This document shows, in pieces, positions 12,401 through 25,493 of a stretch of 64,000 nucleotides of DNA (the first letter of the stretch is position 1; every line of letters starts with the position of its first letter). Under the pieces are notes generated by a model. It had not been told where the DNA came from, searched no databases, and was given only the letters and a program-made list of their open reading frames with translations. Source of the stretch: Trichuris trichiura (Eukaryota > Nematoda > Enoplea > Trichinellida > Trichuridae); the NCBI GenBank assembly GCA_037903355.1, contig JBAJFE010000018.1, positions 682,001 through 746,000 on the forward strand. The letters are read 5' to 3'. The translations under genes and the position numbers were made by a program.

Positions 12401-15400
12401 TTCGAGGCATAAACACTGCAGACCAGCTTATGGGTCCATTCTGCAGCGTGCAGGAAGCAGAAACGCAACTACAATAGTTAATAGATCTGCAGAACAATGA
12501 AGAGTTAGAACTACATCTCAAGAGTAGGCGTCGGCAACTTTGGTTACTGCACCAAACAGCATAATTTCAATACTCGGTTATGGGTTTTTCCAAAAAATCA
12601 TTGTACTTCTTAGTTGAGCGTCAGCTGCTAGGAAAGAAAAGGAATCGCTTACAAAACCTGAAACTGAGGAAACCTAAGAATAACACAATGCAAAAAAAGT
12701 GGTTTGATCTCATCAAGCAGTTCCATCTAACCGAGAGAATAAATTGCCGCATTGCGCTTAATAAAATATAACGCGCACACCTCCATTGTAATGTCTTGCT
12801 TTCATCTGTTCTGTATTTCGATAAACCTTTTTATCAGACTGTACATGGAACTTCTTGCAACGGAAGGCAACCCTTTTTAATATGCTTACAAAACTAGTAA
12901 AGCGATCACGTAGGAATTTTCGGGATTCGGCTTGATCCGTCCTCAACGTTAATACAATTCAAGTCAGGGTGCTGCGCGACTGACTGAGCGAGAGAGAAAG
13001 AGAGAAATAAAGCGTAATAGCACGAAAAAGTTCCAGAATCATTGGCATAGACTGTGTTGCCCGATTTCAGAGATAATCGATCAAAAGCGCTAATTCCACG
13101 TTCGTCATTGACAGAAGTTCACAAATAGTTCGGATGAATTTCACAAAGTGCCGCAGCACGCAACAGGACCGCGCAATTGAGCTTTCAATAGGACAAAATT
13201 GGTCGTCAAACGATTCCTCAACTTTGAAAGCATAGTTTGACGAAAAGAAGTTCAAAAGGTCGCCTCTCTCTCTCTCGGCAAGCATCTACGAAGAAGAAGC
13301 TATGCGCTTTTGCGACCGGCTGCCAACAAGAAATATTGAAAAATAATGGGCTCGATGAATGCTTGGACGCTGTTACGAGTGTTGATACGCGCTAACAATC
13401 GACAAAAGGCAAAGCGTACCGCTTGCTGATGTTTCCCAATGCTGGAATGAGAAGTATGGTGCATTTCCGAAGGAACAAATAACCTGCCAAACGTGCCAGG
13501 GACGCAAGCAAAGGATTGGAGTTTCGGCTGGTTCCAAGTGGCTGGTTTAGCCGACAGCGGACAATCATTTCTTGAAATTAATTCGATTAATACCAGCCGA
13601 GACAACATCTCATTCGCTCACAGTTCGGCGCTTAGCAGACCAAACGAACATGGAAGCTCAAGCATGGGCGCAGTCGGCCAGACGGAACCAATGAGCTCTG
13701 ATTCCGTAAGACGAAATGGCATTTTCTGCCGGACAGCCTCGTGCAACAGCTTTTCCAATTATCCTTGTCCTCACGCTCTCCCCTGTTCTCAATGGACGGC
13801 TGGCCAGCTAAAACTTTGGCGGCGAACCAGAAGGGACTAACAGCTGACTAGACATTGGCCGTCTACTGGGCGTGTACATTGTATAAGCAATAAATAACCC
13901 CCTAAGTGTTGGATACTTACTACGCTACTATGCCCTTTAGCGGAAATGATCCATTAATCACATACGTCGACGTTTCAACGTACGACGACGACGACGACGA
14001 AGCGACACGGTCAATATCCAATAGCGAACTGAGAATATTCGCTAAAATCGCAATGACTGACCGGCTATGAGCACTTTGCCTGTCATATTTGCATGTTTGC
14101 GTCAGGAAAACATAAAAGTCAATTCCTCCGGCTGGACCAAAAGGAGACAAAGTGCACGTTGAGCATAAGGGTCCGTTCCTGGCGCGCTACATTCATCATC
14201 GCCCACGCAGACCTTTTCGGGAAGGTGACTACGACGTAGATCGATCCAATCAAAGCCGAATGCGGAAAATTAGCGGCAGCGTGATCAATGGACGCATGCA
14301 GCAAGACTAGCCGAACGATTGATCATTTATGACAGCCCTAAGGAGGAGCTCCAAAAAGCGGCTGTCCTGGAGGGCGCCCAATCGCTTTGAACTATCCGCC
14401 GATCGGGCAACACTTTCGTACAACACTGAGAGGGTTACCAGCGGAAGGGCACCATTCATAAGGACACTAACCAGGGACATTTGTGAATTGTAGAAAAATC
14501 AATGTCGGCTAGTCGCAACCGTGACAGCCAGCAGCAGAGCGTCAATCCATCCGCCTAATTGGGTTAATGGTACGCATCGACAAGCCGGCTAGCATGAACG
14601 AGCAATAGCCGTTGAAAACAACGCTTCTTATCTAATAGGGGCATTAGGCAAACGAAGGCACGTGATTTAGACCACTGGGATGAGAAGAACAAAGGGCGGT
14701 GAGATAAATCGGTTGCACAGTTAATTATCAGCTTTTAAGACGAGCAAGACGAAGGTGCCGACCTGTTACGCACCCACTGAACTTACCTTGTGCAAATGAG
14801 CTGGCCTGGGAGCATTGTCATTGGCCGTTGAGGTGCCTACGCCGGAATCCAGTCGAAAGGAAGTGAACGAGCGAGAATTCATGCACTCGTCGACACACTA
14901 ACGCCGCATTGGACACACCGGGCTCTTGGGTGACGATCGAACGAAGAATAAACTTCCGTTTGGAGATTAGAACGAGGGTGACGACCGCGTAAAGCAGCGG
15001 TTGCTGTCCCTTAACGCTGGATCGACAAACAGCACCCGGCCGGGCGATTGCATACATTCTTCGCTTGAACCAACAACCACGTTGGCAAAGTATAAATACA
15101 CAGAGCCATTACATGCTAAAAGCAGTGGCATCGTGGCACTTTCCGCTTGTAATGTCCCTAAGCAAGCTTCCATCGAACATATCTCTGCCGGCAAATCTCT
15201 TAGAGCTCTGTGCGATGCTACTGAGCAGTGTGTAGCAGTCAACCAGCGAAGGAAGAAAGGGCAGCTATTCCTCGGACGGCGGAACAGCGCGTAATAACCA
15301 ATAAGCAAAAGTGCACTGATAGTGGCAGGTTGAGAATGCAAAAAACGTAGGGACTACACGAAGGCCGAAGGAAGAAACAAATCACTGCTGCAGTCTTTGT

Positions 15401-18400
15401 TTTTTATTACGTTTCTTCTGTTTCTCCTCCTCCTACTCCACCTCGTCGTCGTTGTCGTCTTTTCTGTTTCCAATTCTCTCTCTCTTTTTCTCGCTCTATA
15501 TTTCCCTCAGTCGGCTGTTCCGGTTGATTCCCAGCGATGCCAAGGGATGACGTTTAGACTGCCGCAGCGATCACCTCTCTTCTGCTCGTGTTGTTCCAGC
15601 TGCTCAGCATGAGAAAAGACCGTTGCTCCTGGTAGCTGTTGCCATTGACGTCGATGTGAAAAATCTGTGCTGCAGCACAATTGCACCAGCTTCCCGCCCA
15701 CATTTGTCGGCCACATTCACTGTGACCACCCTCGTTGCCGTTAGCCACAATTCTCGCTGTTGCTTAGGGTAGCAGTACTAGCTAACAGTCAAAGGAACAA
15801 TGCGCCTACGCCAGGTGGCGCTCCCATTAAACTCCCTATCTTCTCGCGTTGCTGTTCTATTAATATTTGCATTTTATCAACGTCCCGTATTAATATTTGC
15901 ATTTGCCGGGGCGTTGTCGTTGTAACTAAACAAAGCCACAAACGAGTAAACAGCTCTGGCTTGAGGGAACAGAACAAGCCATCAAGCAAACCCCAGCGAG
16001 ACCGCCGCCCACTTGTCGATAAAAGGTGGCAGCAGCGGCTTGGATAGAGGAGGCACCCTTTGCGTGGGTGCAAATGATTATTGGCTGCCCTCCTTCGGGA
16101 GGTCTTCCGGCAGCAAGACGCTAATATATTCACCGTATTGTCGTCAATAATCAAAAGCTACCAACACTTCATTATTGATCAACTCTGATCGAGTGCTGTG
16201 AAAGCAAGAGGGAGGGAGAACGGAAGGTTAAAAGGAGATGAGAAACTTGCTCAGGAATTTAGCTTTGACCATAGACTGCTCGGAAACCAACAGCAAGAAC
16301 GATGAAGCTCTTTTCTACCCTTTGCCGAATGGAACACTAAGGAATTTAGGGCATAGCATTCTTACGAAGATGACTTGGGTGCAAAATTGCCAAGCTGATT
16401 CCAGCGCCCGCGGAAGCAGCCACAGGCCACTTAGTTTTCTGTCTGAATGAAATGCAGCTTCATAAGGCAAGCGGCGCCGAAATTGTTGCGCAACTGGTGC
16501 AGTTACATGATGGGCTAAGTGACCGGTGCAATTCAAATTTTGCAAGCCAGCGAAAAAACAGTTTTACTATCAGATCGAGTGAAGATGACGGATTTTGCTT
16601 GATTGACAGCCGGCGAGGCCTGATTGAAGGGCAAAAGAAAACAAGACATTTACTAGACGACCAGACGGTCCCAGAAAGCCATCAAACGAAACATTTAACT
16701 GACGTGGGCAAAAGCGCCAAGGGGATTTACCAGATCAGCCTTTGCTTTTACTAATATAAGGCAATAATTTGTGCAGGATAACCGCTGTACGAAGGTAATA
16801 AAAATTTCTCGAGGGCGTTCGCGAAGGATGAGAACCGTGCCTGCAACTCTCAGTTTAAAATGCTAAAGCTACTACCATCAGTACCCGAGCATCCCAACGG
16901 ACATAAGCATGCAACGTTGATTTCAAATGCCTGTTTAAAGGACAAAAGTGAAACTGACAACGCTGGCATTCGATACTTTCGCTAAACATGGCAATCGAGC
17001 ATCCGCTTGTGCAGAAAAGCTTAAATGCGATGCGGAACCGCGCTGTACAAAGCAATCTGTTACATTTCCATGGAGCTTGCAGCGGTATAAACTGCATAAA
17101 TCTCAAGCCGACAAAGGGAAAGGATTGCAGCTATACGAACTAAGGCTAGGCAAAGGACGCAAGTTTTTACAGGATCTGTTTCAAGGGAAAGTTGGCTGGA
17201 TTCCGAATTCCCTTATGTGGAAGCTTCGAAGGTATTAGCCAAACCTCTCTGGACAAACGCCAGTGACTAACTGTCCGTCTGATGCCGCGCTTCAACTCGT
17301 CTAGATGTCTCAAATCAGAACGATTTGGCTGTCACTACTCGATAAGATCTCGTTAAATCAGTCTAAAGAATTTCGCAACGAATAATGCCACAAGCCGCAA
17401 GTCTACCCAGTTGAAAGCCGTGGTCTGCCCATATAGAATATTTTTTTCAATGCAAAACACTCCAGCTAGCTCAAGTACAATAGCCTAATGAGAAAAGTTG
17501 AAGCTGTCCAAGCCTGGAAAACGAAAAATACTACGCAGATGAGCAGCGTAATGTTTCGCAACGAACTGCGAAAGTTAGAACTGCCAAGCGATAGTATGGC
17601 TAAGTGCAAATGACCAGAAAGTGATTGTTTTTAGCAACTTCAACTTTTTGACACGAAAAAGGTGAATGAACTAAACTACTTTACCGCTGGATACTTCGCC
17701 TTTTGTTATTACACGCTTAAAAAATTATAGTTTAATCATTGTTTTATAAAAGCAGATAGCTTACTGTACATCCCAGTATGACGTAAGTTGCTGCTGAAAA
17801 CTGTGACGACGAAGAAAGCATTACAAACTTATATATATATATATATATATATCCTTACCATTGACAATGTATCCGTATCCATTTCCCTGCTTTAATAGTA
17901 TCTGGAGTGTTTTACTTATATTAAAAATGTGATATATATACAGTAGAACCTCCGAAGTTGACCACCTCTCTATGTCGACTACCTCCCTAAGTTGACCGAA
18001 TTTTGACCACATGGTTGGTCCGCATACTATTAATGCGTGAAAATGGCTACATTGTCAATGATAAGACTGCCCCGCGCCCAAGGCATGTCAGTCTCGTTGA
18101 ATAGTGATACGAAGACGCAACGAAAAGAAACGCTAAAACAGACACCTTGCTTTGTAAACAAGTTTTGCCTTGGAAAGTTTTTGAAACGAAAATAAGAACC
18201 GCTCGCGTAGACGGGTGGTTTCGGAAAATCTTTTATGAAATGCAGTTATCAGGCACGTCGATTCTTCAATTCATCGCAGCACTTGCATGCTGCTTAGAGA
18301 ACCCTTTGAATTATCTGACCAAACAAGCAAGCAAGCTAATGAAGATTTGAAAAAAAGGTAATCTGAATACCTACTGGAAGAAAATTTTCTTTAGACGATT

Positions 18401-21400
18401 CGTCGCCCTTGACTTGACCGCATGCCATCGCTTGGCATTTTCTGGATTTGCTCAAATGCGTAAAAAGAAATTGCAGCGCTTAATCGGTACTGATTGCTAG
18501 AAAGCTGCCATATCAAAAGGACGTGAAATTGTCAGCTTGCGCTAACAGACAATTCTAGCAAAGAAGATTGGCAAAAGAGCAACATATGGCCAAAACTAGT
18601 CCAGCTGCACACTTATATCTCCACCAAAGAACAAATGCCATTTGACCGATAGCGTGCCTGTAAGTACTGATTGATGTTAATCTAGGAAGAAATTGGAATA
18701 ACTTTTTGTCTTTGCATCATTTGTTATCGCGCACTGGGCTACACACCCACTACGATGACAGAATGTGTTGCAAAGTCAGTAGAAAATTTTAAACCAACAA
18801 AAACAGGGTCCTCTGTCGATAACGGTTTCGTTTCGATTGCGGGATCAGTGACAATTTCGCTATAGTTGGGCAACGGTTGGATATGCGGAATGAGGAAATT
18901 GTTTACAGCTGCCGAGTGTACTCAAAGTGTGGGAAAACGCTTTACAGCAATTCGAAGCAGCTGTCGATCGAATTACTGAATGCGTACATGTGCTACTAAC
19001 TGCTCTCATCATCAACCAATAAAACGTTATCTATCACTGGCATGACTGAAGAATAACTTTTCACTGGCTCTCATGTACTCACAAAGAGGTCTGCAACGTC
19101 AGCTCTATTCGGTTCAAAGCTCAGGGGATCATAGCTGCCAGCATGTTGTGACTTTTATCGAAACAAAACTTTCCCTCAATAAGTCGTAAGGTGAAAAAGG
19201 TTGAGCAGACTGACAAGGGGTTTTTAAGCCTTAAAAGAATTTTAAAAATTCAAAAATGGCAAAGAGATTTCCGCAGATGCAACTCTGAACGCAATCAGGT
19301 TCGGTAAATCTCCACTTTTTTAAACAGAGGTATATTAAGTGTTTAAAAAACTCGTTCAGGCAATCGCGGGCAACTTCAAGCTTCAAAAAAAAATAAGCCA
19401 CTTACTTTGCCTGCAACGTCTGCTAGCGACCTTGAGGGTCGCAGAAAAGAAGCCCGCGCCAGATGTCCGATAATCATGTCTCTTGCTATGAGGGTGTTTC
19501 TCCCAAAGGAAGATACAACCGATTCCGGATGCGCCATCAAGCTGTACCGACCGCGGAATAAACTCGGTCTTGACGATCTTGCGTCTGCTGCCGTTGATGG
19601 AGATACTACGAAAACAGACTTGATACGTTGTTGACGCTGCCACTTGGAGCCTTTTGGCAGTGTGTAGGCGGCTGCTTCTTCTGAGGTTTGGTGAACCGAA
19701 CTTTTTGGTAGGTTCCATTCCGCGGTCTCAGCTTTGCCGGTCTCGACCTTCCTGAAATTAGCGAAAAACGTCAGGAAAAGTGACGAAATTGACCATACTT
19801 CCAATGGAACAACAATAGACGAAACGCGCGCTCAATCGGATATTCAGAAATCGCCCTGCAATATACCCTTATGCAAAGATTTCTAGGACTTGAGGCTGAC
19901 ACAAGTGGAAGTTACATTTTTAGTATGAGAAATTGCACTGACATATTACGTATTATTAAAAACTTCACTTTCCTTAATTTTTTGAAAGCCTAAGCAGAGT
20001 CAAGCAATACGACTACCTTAGAAGAAAATTCCTTAAATATTTCGTAGAGTAGAAAGCAAGTTTTGGTCCCTCATAAGCAATTCGCCTAAATTTAATGCGC
20101 GCAGACCAGCACAGCCATCACGATGATATATAAAGTTTATATGGTCAAAGTTAACGTTAATAAATACCAAAAAACTGATTAGATTTTTTGCATAATTAAC
20201 ATACAGCTTCAGTTGAGTGTAGCGCAAAGCAGACCTAACTTAATCGGATGACGGGCCGTATCTACCTGCCTTAAATCTGCTGCGAAAACTGGCGCGGAGA
20301 ATATTGTTAGTTGTCAAACCATCTTGCGACAGAGAGCATAAAACACGAGAGCTCGTTGCTGTTCCATATAAAAAGAATTTTCACACTTTGGCGCTTGCGT
20401 AAATAGTTCATGCTCTTGCTTTCGTTACGAAGCGCATGAAGAACAGTCCTTAACCCGTTCTCCAACTAATTTTTAGGTATATGGAGTTGCAACGCAGTTA
20501 AACGAGGCGAAACATTTTTCCTTTCGTGAAGTGCATAAATAAACGTAAGTACTAAGTAATAACTGATGGAACTGTGGTTTTTGGCTATCTTTCTATTCAA
20601 GACGTCGTATGCTATTAAATCTAGATTGTTCCCATGGAAAATTTTTAGTAAATTGATGACTGACGCTGTGGCTTTGCAAACCACTGTTCCTTGTGAGGCG
20701 ACGGACAGCGGCTTGACGCAAAAACAGGAAAGTCTGGGGTTTAGCTGCTAAAAGATAACAAAATAGCTCCGAGGAAACAAAATACTTTCTCGAAGCCAAG
20801 CTGCCAGTTCATAAAACTTATTGATAGATGTGTTGAAACTTTGAATATTCAAATTTACAAAATAGCTGGACTTTCACTTATACGAGGCGGGGGCAGGATT
20901 GGTGAGGCATAAGAATGGCCGAATAGACCAAAGTATGCTTCTCTCGAAAAATTGTCTCCTTTTGTTCATTTTTAAATATGGACTGTACTGACATGAAAGC
21001 AAGAATGATCTAAAATGATATGTCAGATGACGTTACAACTTGTTCTATCGGTTACTTTCCGTCGCCAAAAGGGGGAGATAAACTGCAAGTTTAAAATTTC
21101 AGTCTGTACTGGACTGACATCGGTTTTTTGAAGATGTATTCAATAACCGCTGTCCGAATTCAGTGCACTTGGAGTATGTTTGGAGAGTTCAGGTTTGATC
21201 GACCTCAACGCTTACACAGGTTCGTACTATTGAAGCTTAATAGGTCACTACAACCATGCATAGCCGCAACCTGTTAACACAGTGTTTAGAGTTGTGTTTC
21301 CCTCGTTTTCGCACGCGCTGTAATGCAGGAAAACTGGGTAAGCGCATCATCAAGACAGTTGAGCTATAATATACGTCCACTGCAGATTTTTAATGACTGT

Positions 21401-23770
21401 TATATCCTCGTGCCAAAAGCATATTGTTTAAGAAGTCTCGTCTCCTCCTAGCGACACCCCAATTTCTGTTTACAACCATACTTTAGGCTGACTTTAAAAC
21501 AAAAACTAAAACGCAACAGATAATGTCTGGATAGTAGATTAGCATAAGAGCAAACCAGTAATAAAGAAGGCAGAGACTAACAGTGAAGTTTAACTGAAAT
21601 GTCGCTTGTTGTACTGATTAGCCAATTTGCCGTGATAAAGAGATGGGGCATTCAAGCTTGAAATTCCATTATCAGCCGGTAATCGTACAACGCGGTATCG
21701 TGCTTGCTTATACTCGATTTTGCCTACCAGCATTTGAAACAAGCAAATAAAGTAATTTAACGATAGATAACAATGATATAGGGGTATTGAAGAGAACCGT
21801 AATTTTCTAAGCGCTAATCCTAATAACTTAATCACCGAAGAGTTGCAAGGAGTTAATACTGACAGACAGGTGCAGAAAAGAGGTCTGTTAATGATAAAAG
21901 CATAGTAACACTATTAACATTAAGTCTTCACGCGAATGAAGACTCATAAGGATTGAAGAAAGTGCAACAGTGCGTTACGAGACGGACATCTTTGGACTCA
22001 AACCCATCGACGTAGTGAATAACGCAGGTAAACAACTTTGAACTCGATGGAATTTTTTAAACAGCTTTACGAAAAATTTAAGAAAAGGTTTCGCTTCGCA
22101 TCAATCATAAACAGTACACATTATAGCATATTTATTTTCGTTTCGACAGAACTATTCAAAAACAAAGTAGTTAAAACTAATCAGGGCATTGAAGCTCCAT
22201 ACAGTGCCTTACTCTGCGTGTCAACTCCATCAAAGGGTATCGATTACAGCTTTGAAATCCCAGCAGTTTCGCGGAAATCTGAGAATAACGTCAGTTAGGA
22301 AATGTGCGGTCATCAAAATCTATGATGTCAATGATTACTCCTTTCACACAATAGCCAAAATATGGACTTGGAGGTGGAACTTATCGTATGGTATCATCTT
22401 CAGTATGAGAAAAAACAGCGGGACAACGGAGTGGGCGCAGATGGTCTAAGGAAAGTAACTAATGTATACCAGTGTTACTAGATCGCAGAAACAAGGCAAT
22501 TTAGCGCATCTGCCAATTGTTTCCAGCAAGTAAAAGTCCAAAACGCTACGGACGAATCAATAGAGAAACCAGTGGGAGCGCGAGATACGATCAACGTTGT
22601 TCTGTGAGGGCAACAGTGTGTAGTTTGAGCTTCCATTAAGTAGTCCAATCAATAAAGCAACTCATGTCGACACCATCAAAGAAACTGCAACACTTAATAC
22701 GGAACAACTCGTAAGATAATTCCGAAAGACTTCGACGTCCTTCTCAAGGCTTTTTACGCCCCTCGTATTAGCATACAAAATTTTAAAGCTAAAGCGCCCT
22801 TAAAAAACCAATGCTCAGCCGGATGAAAACGAATGGAACTTCGGATGGGCTTAAAAATAACCATTACTTTCTAGTCGAAGCTGCATATCATTAAAGTTGA
22901 TAACTTTCCAGATCACAAATTGACTAACAGATACAACAAATTCAAACCTGCTGCAGAGAGGCATAAATTTTCCGCAAGCATACGAAAAGCAGCATGTGAT
23001 AATAACGGCAATGAAGGCTTGTGCACGTGACATCAATTTGCATAAGGGAAGGAGAGGAGCATTCAGGGAGCCTACTTTGCAAAACTCATAGTCTTCATAC
23101 AGCAGCGACTATCTGCCGAAACCTTTCACCAATTTTGGCATTCTTAATTACTTAAACATGCGGTTAACCAATCTGCTTAACCAAAGAAGCAGCTCTTGTA
23201 AACGAAAAATTTTGCTGCTCTGTTGAACATACGGGAACTGCTCGTGGCGTTTCAAACCATCTTAACATTTTGTTATTTAACAAGTATGATCATGCTGAAC
23301 GTGTTTCAACCTAAGGCACTTACTTTAGTTGAATATAAAGAGAAAAGTCTTAACTGGGAAGGAGCTTGTATCTCTCTTCGCTAACAGCAGCTCTTTCGTT
23401 GCTATTCATTCCAATGTAGAAAATGAAATAATTAGTATTTGACAGATGCACGACAAAATTATTTGGCATTAGCCTCAACAGTACGCTATTAGTATTGACG
23501 TTACCTACTATAATTCAAATGGGTGCACAGATAATTGGGCAATTCAAAGTCATGAATAATTCAAGCGGGAGAAATTTTTATAACGGGAGATACCCTTTCG
23601 AATTAATTTCTCTCGTTTACATACACAGGCGCGAATAAAACAAGTCTTACTTACCTTTTTCCTGACAAACTGCGCTTAGCAACAGTTAAGCTTTCGCGCG
23701 CATCAGGTTCAGCAACAGGATCCGCAGAGCACATGCCTCGACCGCAGCGATTCTTCAACACCTTCGCCAT
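3444..23770 (-). CDS. rsbp-1-like: R7 RGS-binding protein (R7BP/RSBP-1-like)
   Basis: Adaptor that in animals binds R7-family RGS/G-beta-5 dimers and brings them to the membrane to speed G-alpha(o) shut-off in neurons. Minus-strand coding exons in order: 23770-23655, 19751-19406, 6841-6675, 6620-6490, 4963-4843, 3669-3602, 3544-3444. Splice phases agree at every junction and give 349 residues. The family call rests on the helix starting LVHEIN..VATYKSLV (155 on), equivalent to human LVQEFN..VALYRELV, on the next exon (211-253) matching the LYIQLQ..TTEMLKS region, on a SERE..ARDLAEAEAILETLE helix (about 286-310) and on a basic tail, RSKRRNWR, at 329-336. The 19.5-kb exon joins E2 inside the homologous helix (SLADVAGK|LVHEIN), which supports the long N-terminus. 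The vertebrate palmitoylated C-terminal cysteines are absent; the only late Cys is residue 324. The longest intron is about 12.6 kb. The core exons are solid; the two 5' exons are less certain. Confidence 0.8.
14787..14882 (-). CDS. Possible alternative first exon of the R7BP-like gene
   Basis: Minus-strand ATG at 14882 opens 32 codons (MNSRSF...PRPAHLHK) ending at a strong AAG|GTAAGT donor in phase 0, the phase needed by the acceptor of the 6841-6675 exon. Splicing gives a 227-residue isoform close to vertebrate R7BP length (about 250). The frame is also open back to an AG at 14898-14899, so it could be an internal exon (14897-14787) between the 19.5-kb exon and E2. Which is used cannot be told from DNA. 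It may also be a chance open stretch beside a good donor. Confidence 0.45.
17941..18004. mobile_element. Possible DNA-transposon end with iterated 17-bp motif (pogo/Tigger-like look)
   Basis: A CAGTAGAACCTCC terminus, preceded by TA, is followed by three imperfect 17-bp units at 17954-17970, 17971-17987 and 17988-18004, with cores AGTTGACCACCTC, TGTCGACTACCTC and AGTTGACCGA. CAGTAGAACCTC-like ends with TA target sites are typical of pogo/Tigger-type elements. No matching inverted end was found downstream and no transposase is seen, so this would be a solo terminus or relic. Confidence 0.35.
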
Positions 23771-25044
23771 TCGCTTCAGCTCATACACTGCCAGTCAACA
23801 CGTATGCGCACCCGATTTCAAAACATTGGAAAATCGCTTAAGATCGGTTGACGTATCTGCGGTTGCCTCTACAAAAGACCATCTGCTAAGTACGAAGGCA
23901 CGACTAGGTTTGTCAAACGCGATACGCATAGGAACTGTTGCCTCTTAGCAACTGTCCCGAATTTCACATAATGAGTGTCGAAGACATCAGTGTTCCGCTC
24001 ATCGAGCTCCTAATGGACATAAGCATCTAAGGGCCAAATTGAAACTGAAGAATCCGGAAACCTCAGTATTGAAGTCGCCGCAAGCACGAAACCAGAGTTG
24101 CTTCAGTAGGATAACGCAAACAATGAAAGCAGATTGATTCACCCTGCGCTGTTAATAACGCATAACAAAACAACGCGACCAATCGCTGCGCTGCTTTGGA
24201 ATATGCTTGGCATTTGACCGAGGAATGCGTAAGCGCGTTAGAAGTCACTCATGGAATCAGAAAAATTCTGAGCTGCACAAACTATCGTCAGTTCATCAGC
24301 TGCACATTGAAGCAACGGAAGCTGAAACAAGAGCATGAAAAGTAGTAGCGCATTCATCGTGGTTCCCTATTAGCTCTGATATGCCACTTACTATAGAAAA
24401 GTCAACAAAAAACGACGAAGGGGCTAACTCATTCAGGTGGGTCCATTCAAGGAAGAAAGGCCAAACAAAGAAAAAAAGCGTTAATGAAAACTAATGCATG
24501 AATTGCGAGTCCATTCCGAGCAAAAGGCTAAAAGCACAAGGCCCCTGTGGCGCACAGTTACAGTTAAAATAGGACAAAATAAAGATTACCTGAGGAGATG
24601 AAATGGTAGGCGCATTTTGAAACTGCTGTAATCAATAGCGGAGAGAAAAAGAGTTTACAAAATCGATGCAACTAAGATGTAAGTGTTTTACGAGAGCAGT
24701 GGGATTGACAAAAGACGTTTTGCTTGTAAAATAATGCCACTTAGCAAGTATTTCTTGCCGCAAAATTGCAACAAAGCTCGAGTTTAAGTCAATCGCGCAC
24801 AATTGCTTCGTTCCCAGTCGCTGACATTTTGGCGGCAATGATGGCCATCTTAAGCGAAACGTTACTCACCCAATAAGGCTTTGGCGCGGGAAATTTATCG
24901 CATCGCGCAAAGCAATTCTAAAATAGGCAAACAGGCTCGTTAATTTAAACGCCTAAGTTCAATCGATGCGTGACCGGTTTGAGCTTTATTAATTTTTACC
25001 ACTTAGTCATTATTTCAAATTTGATCACACCGAACAAATTTCAG
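23771..25044. other. Intergenic; upstream of the divergent R7BP-like and 25-kb genes
   Basis: No gene recognised. It lies between the first exon of the minus-strand R7BP-like gene and the plus-strand small gene, so it may hold a divergent promoter. A polypyrimidine/TTTCAG acceptor ends at 25044. Confidence 0.3.
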
Positions 25045-25058
25045 TGAATTCTATCCAA

Positions 25059-25477
25059 ATGGCAAATCATGCCATTACGACTGCGTTGAAGGCAAATTCG
25101 CAAACGGCCAACGAATCGACATGCTCTCTCTCGCGCGAGCGCGCACACACACATATTTTATGTCAACAAGCCAGTTTGAATGAAAGTCTCGGTAAACTAG
25201 GAGGAAAACAATTCAGCAGTTGTTCTGAAGGCAATGCAGATATGCGGCTGAAAAGAGAAACCATTTCTCAGATCATCAGCAGCATAGTCCGTCCCTGTGT
25301 TACGGAAGCAATGTTGCGTCATCATTTTCGTCAACTGCTTTCCTTTATGACGTGAGCATATTAAACGAGATCGAATATCTCTTTGACAAAAACAGCAACG
25401 CTGCCATCAACGCTTGGCAAATTTTAAAGAAGAAGGAGGCTTTAGCTGAAAGGATTCGAGCAATGGAGACAACTTGA
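25059..25477 (+). CDS. Small two-exon gene, unknown function
   Basis: Predicted 112-residue protein from exons 25059-25191 and 25272-25477, with an 80-nt GT..AG intron. The phases agree (G|AT making Asp). A TTTCAG acceptor at 25044, 15 nt before the ATG, would suit spliced-leader trans-splicing. The C-terminal half is rich in Leu, Lys and Glu (EIEYLFD...AWQILKKKEALAERIRAME) and should form a charged, possibly coiled helix. The stop is followed 17 nt later by AATAAA. I do not recognise the family. Coding potential is supported by joint phase, stop and poly(A) signals rather than homology; a chance structure remains possible. Confidence 0.45.
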
Positions 25478-25493
25478 TCAACAGATTTATTCA

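Larger units (their letters stand above)
6842..19405 (-). other. Giant intron of the R7BP-like gene (about 12.6 kb)
   Basis: It contains the candidate alternative first exon at 14.8 kb, the transposon-end-like repeat at 17,941 and an (AT)n run at 17,830-17,852. A short (ACG)n run lies near 13,982-14,000, and CT-rich sequence lies near 15,400-15,500. Many 60-120-codon open frames occur on both strands, but none has homology I recognise or a splice phase that fits the gene. Confidence 0.5.

Noticed and set aside
13493..13840. 115-codon plus-strand frame overlapping a 102-codon minus-strand frame
   Set aside because: Lies in the large R7BP-like intron, both strands are open, and no splice phase links either frame to a gene.
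13920..14150. Minus-strand exon-like segment with an (ACG)n-encoded Ser run and a GTAAGT donor
   Set aside because: Ends in phase 2, incompatible with the phase-0 acceptor of the next R7BP-like exon; the Ser run comes from a simple repeat.
15397..16154. Several overlapping frames in CT-rich sequence near 15.4-16.1 kb
   Set aside because: Driven by CT-rich runs and a short AATATTTGCATTT duplication; could be promoter-like sequence for the 14.8-kb exon, but no coding evidence.
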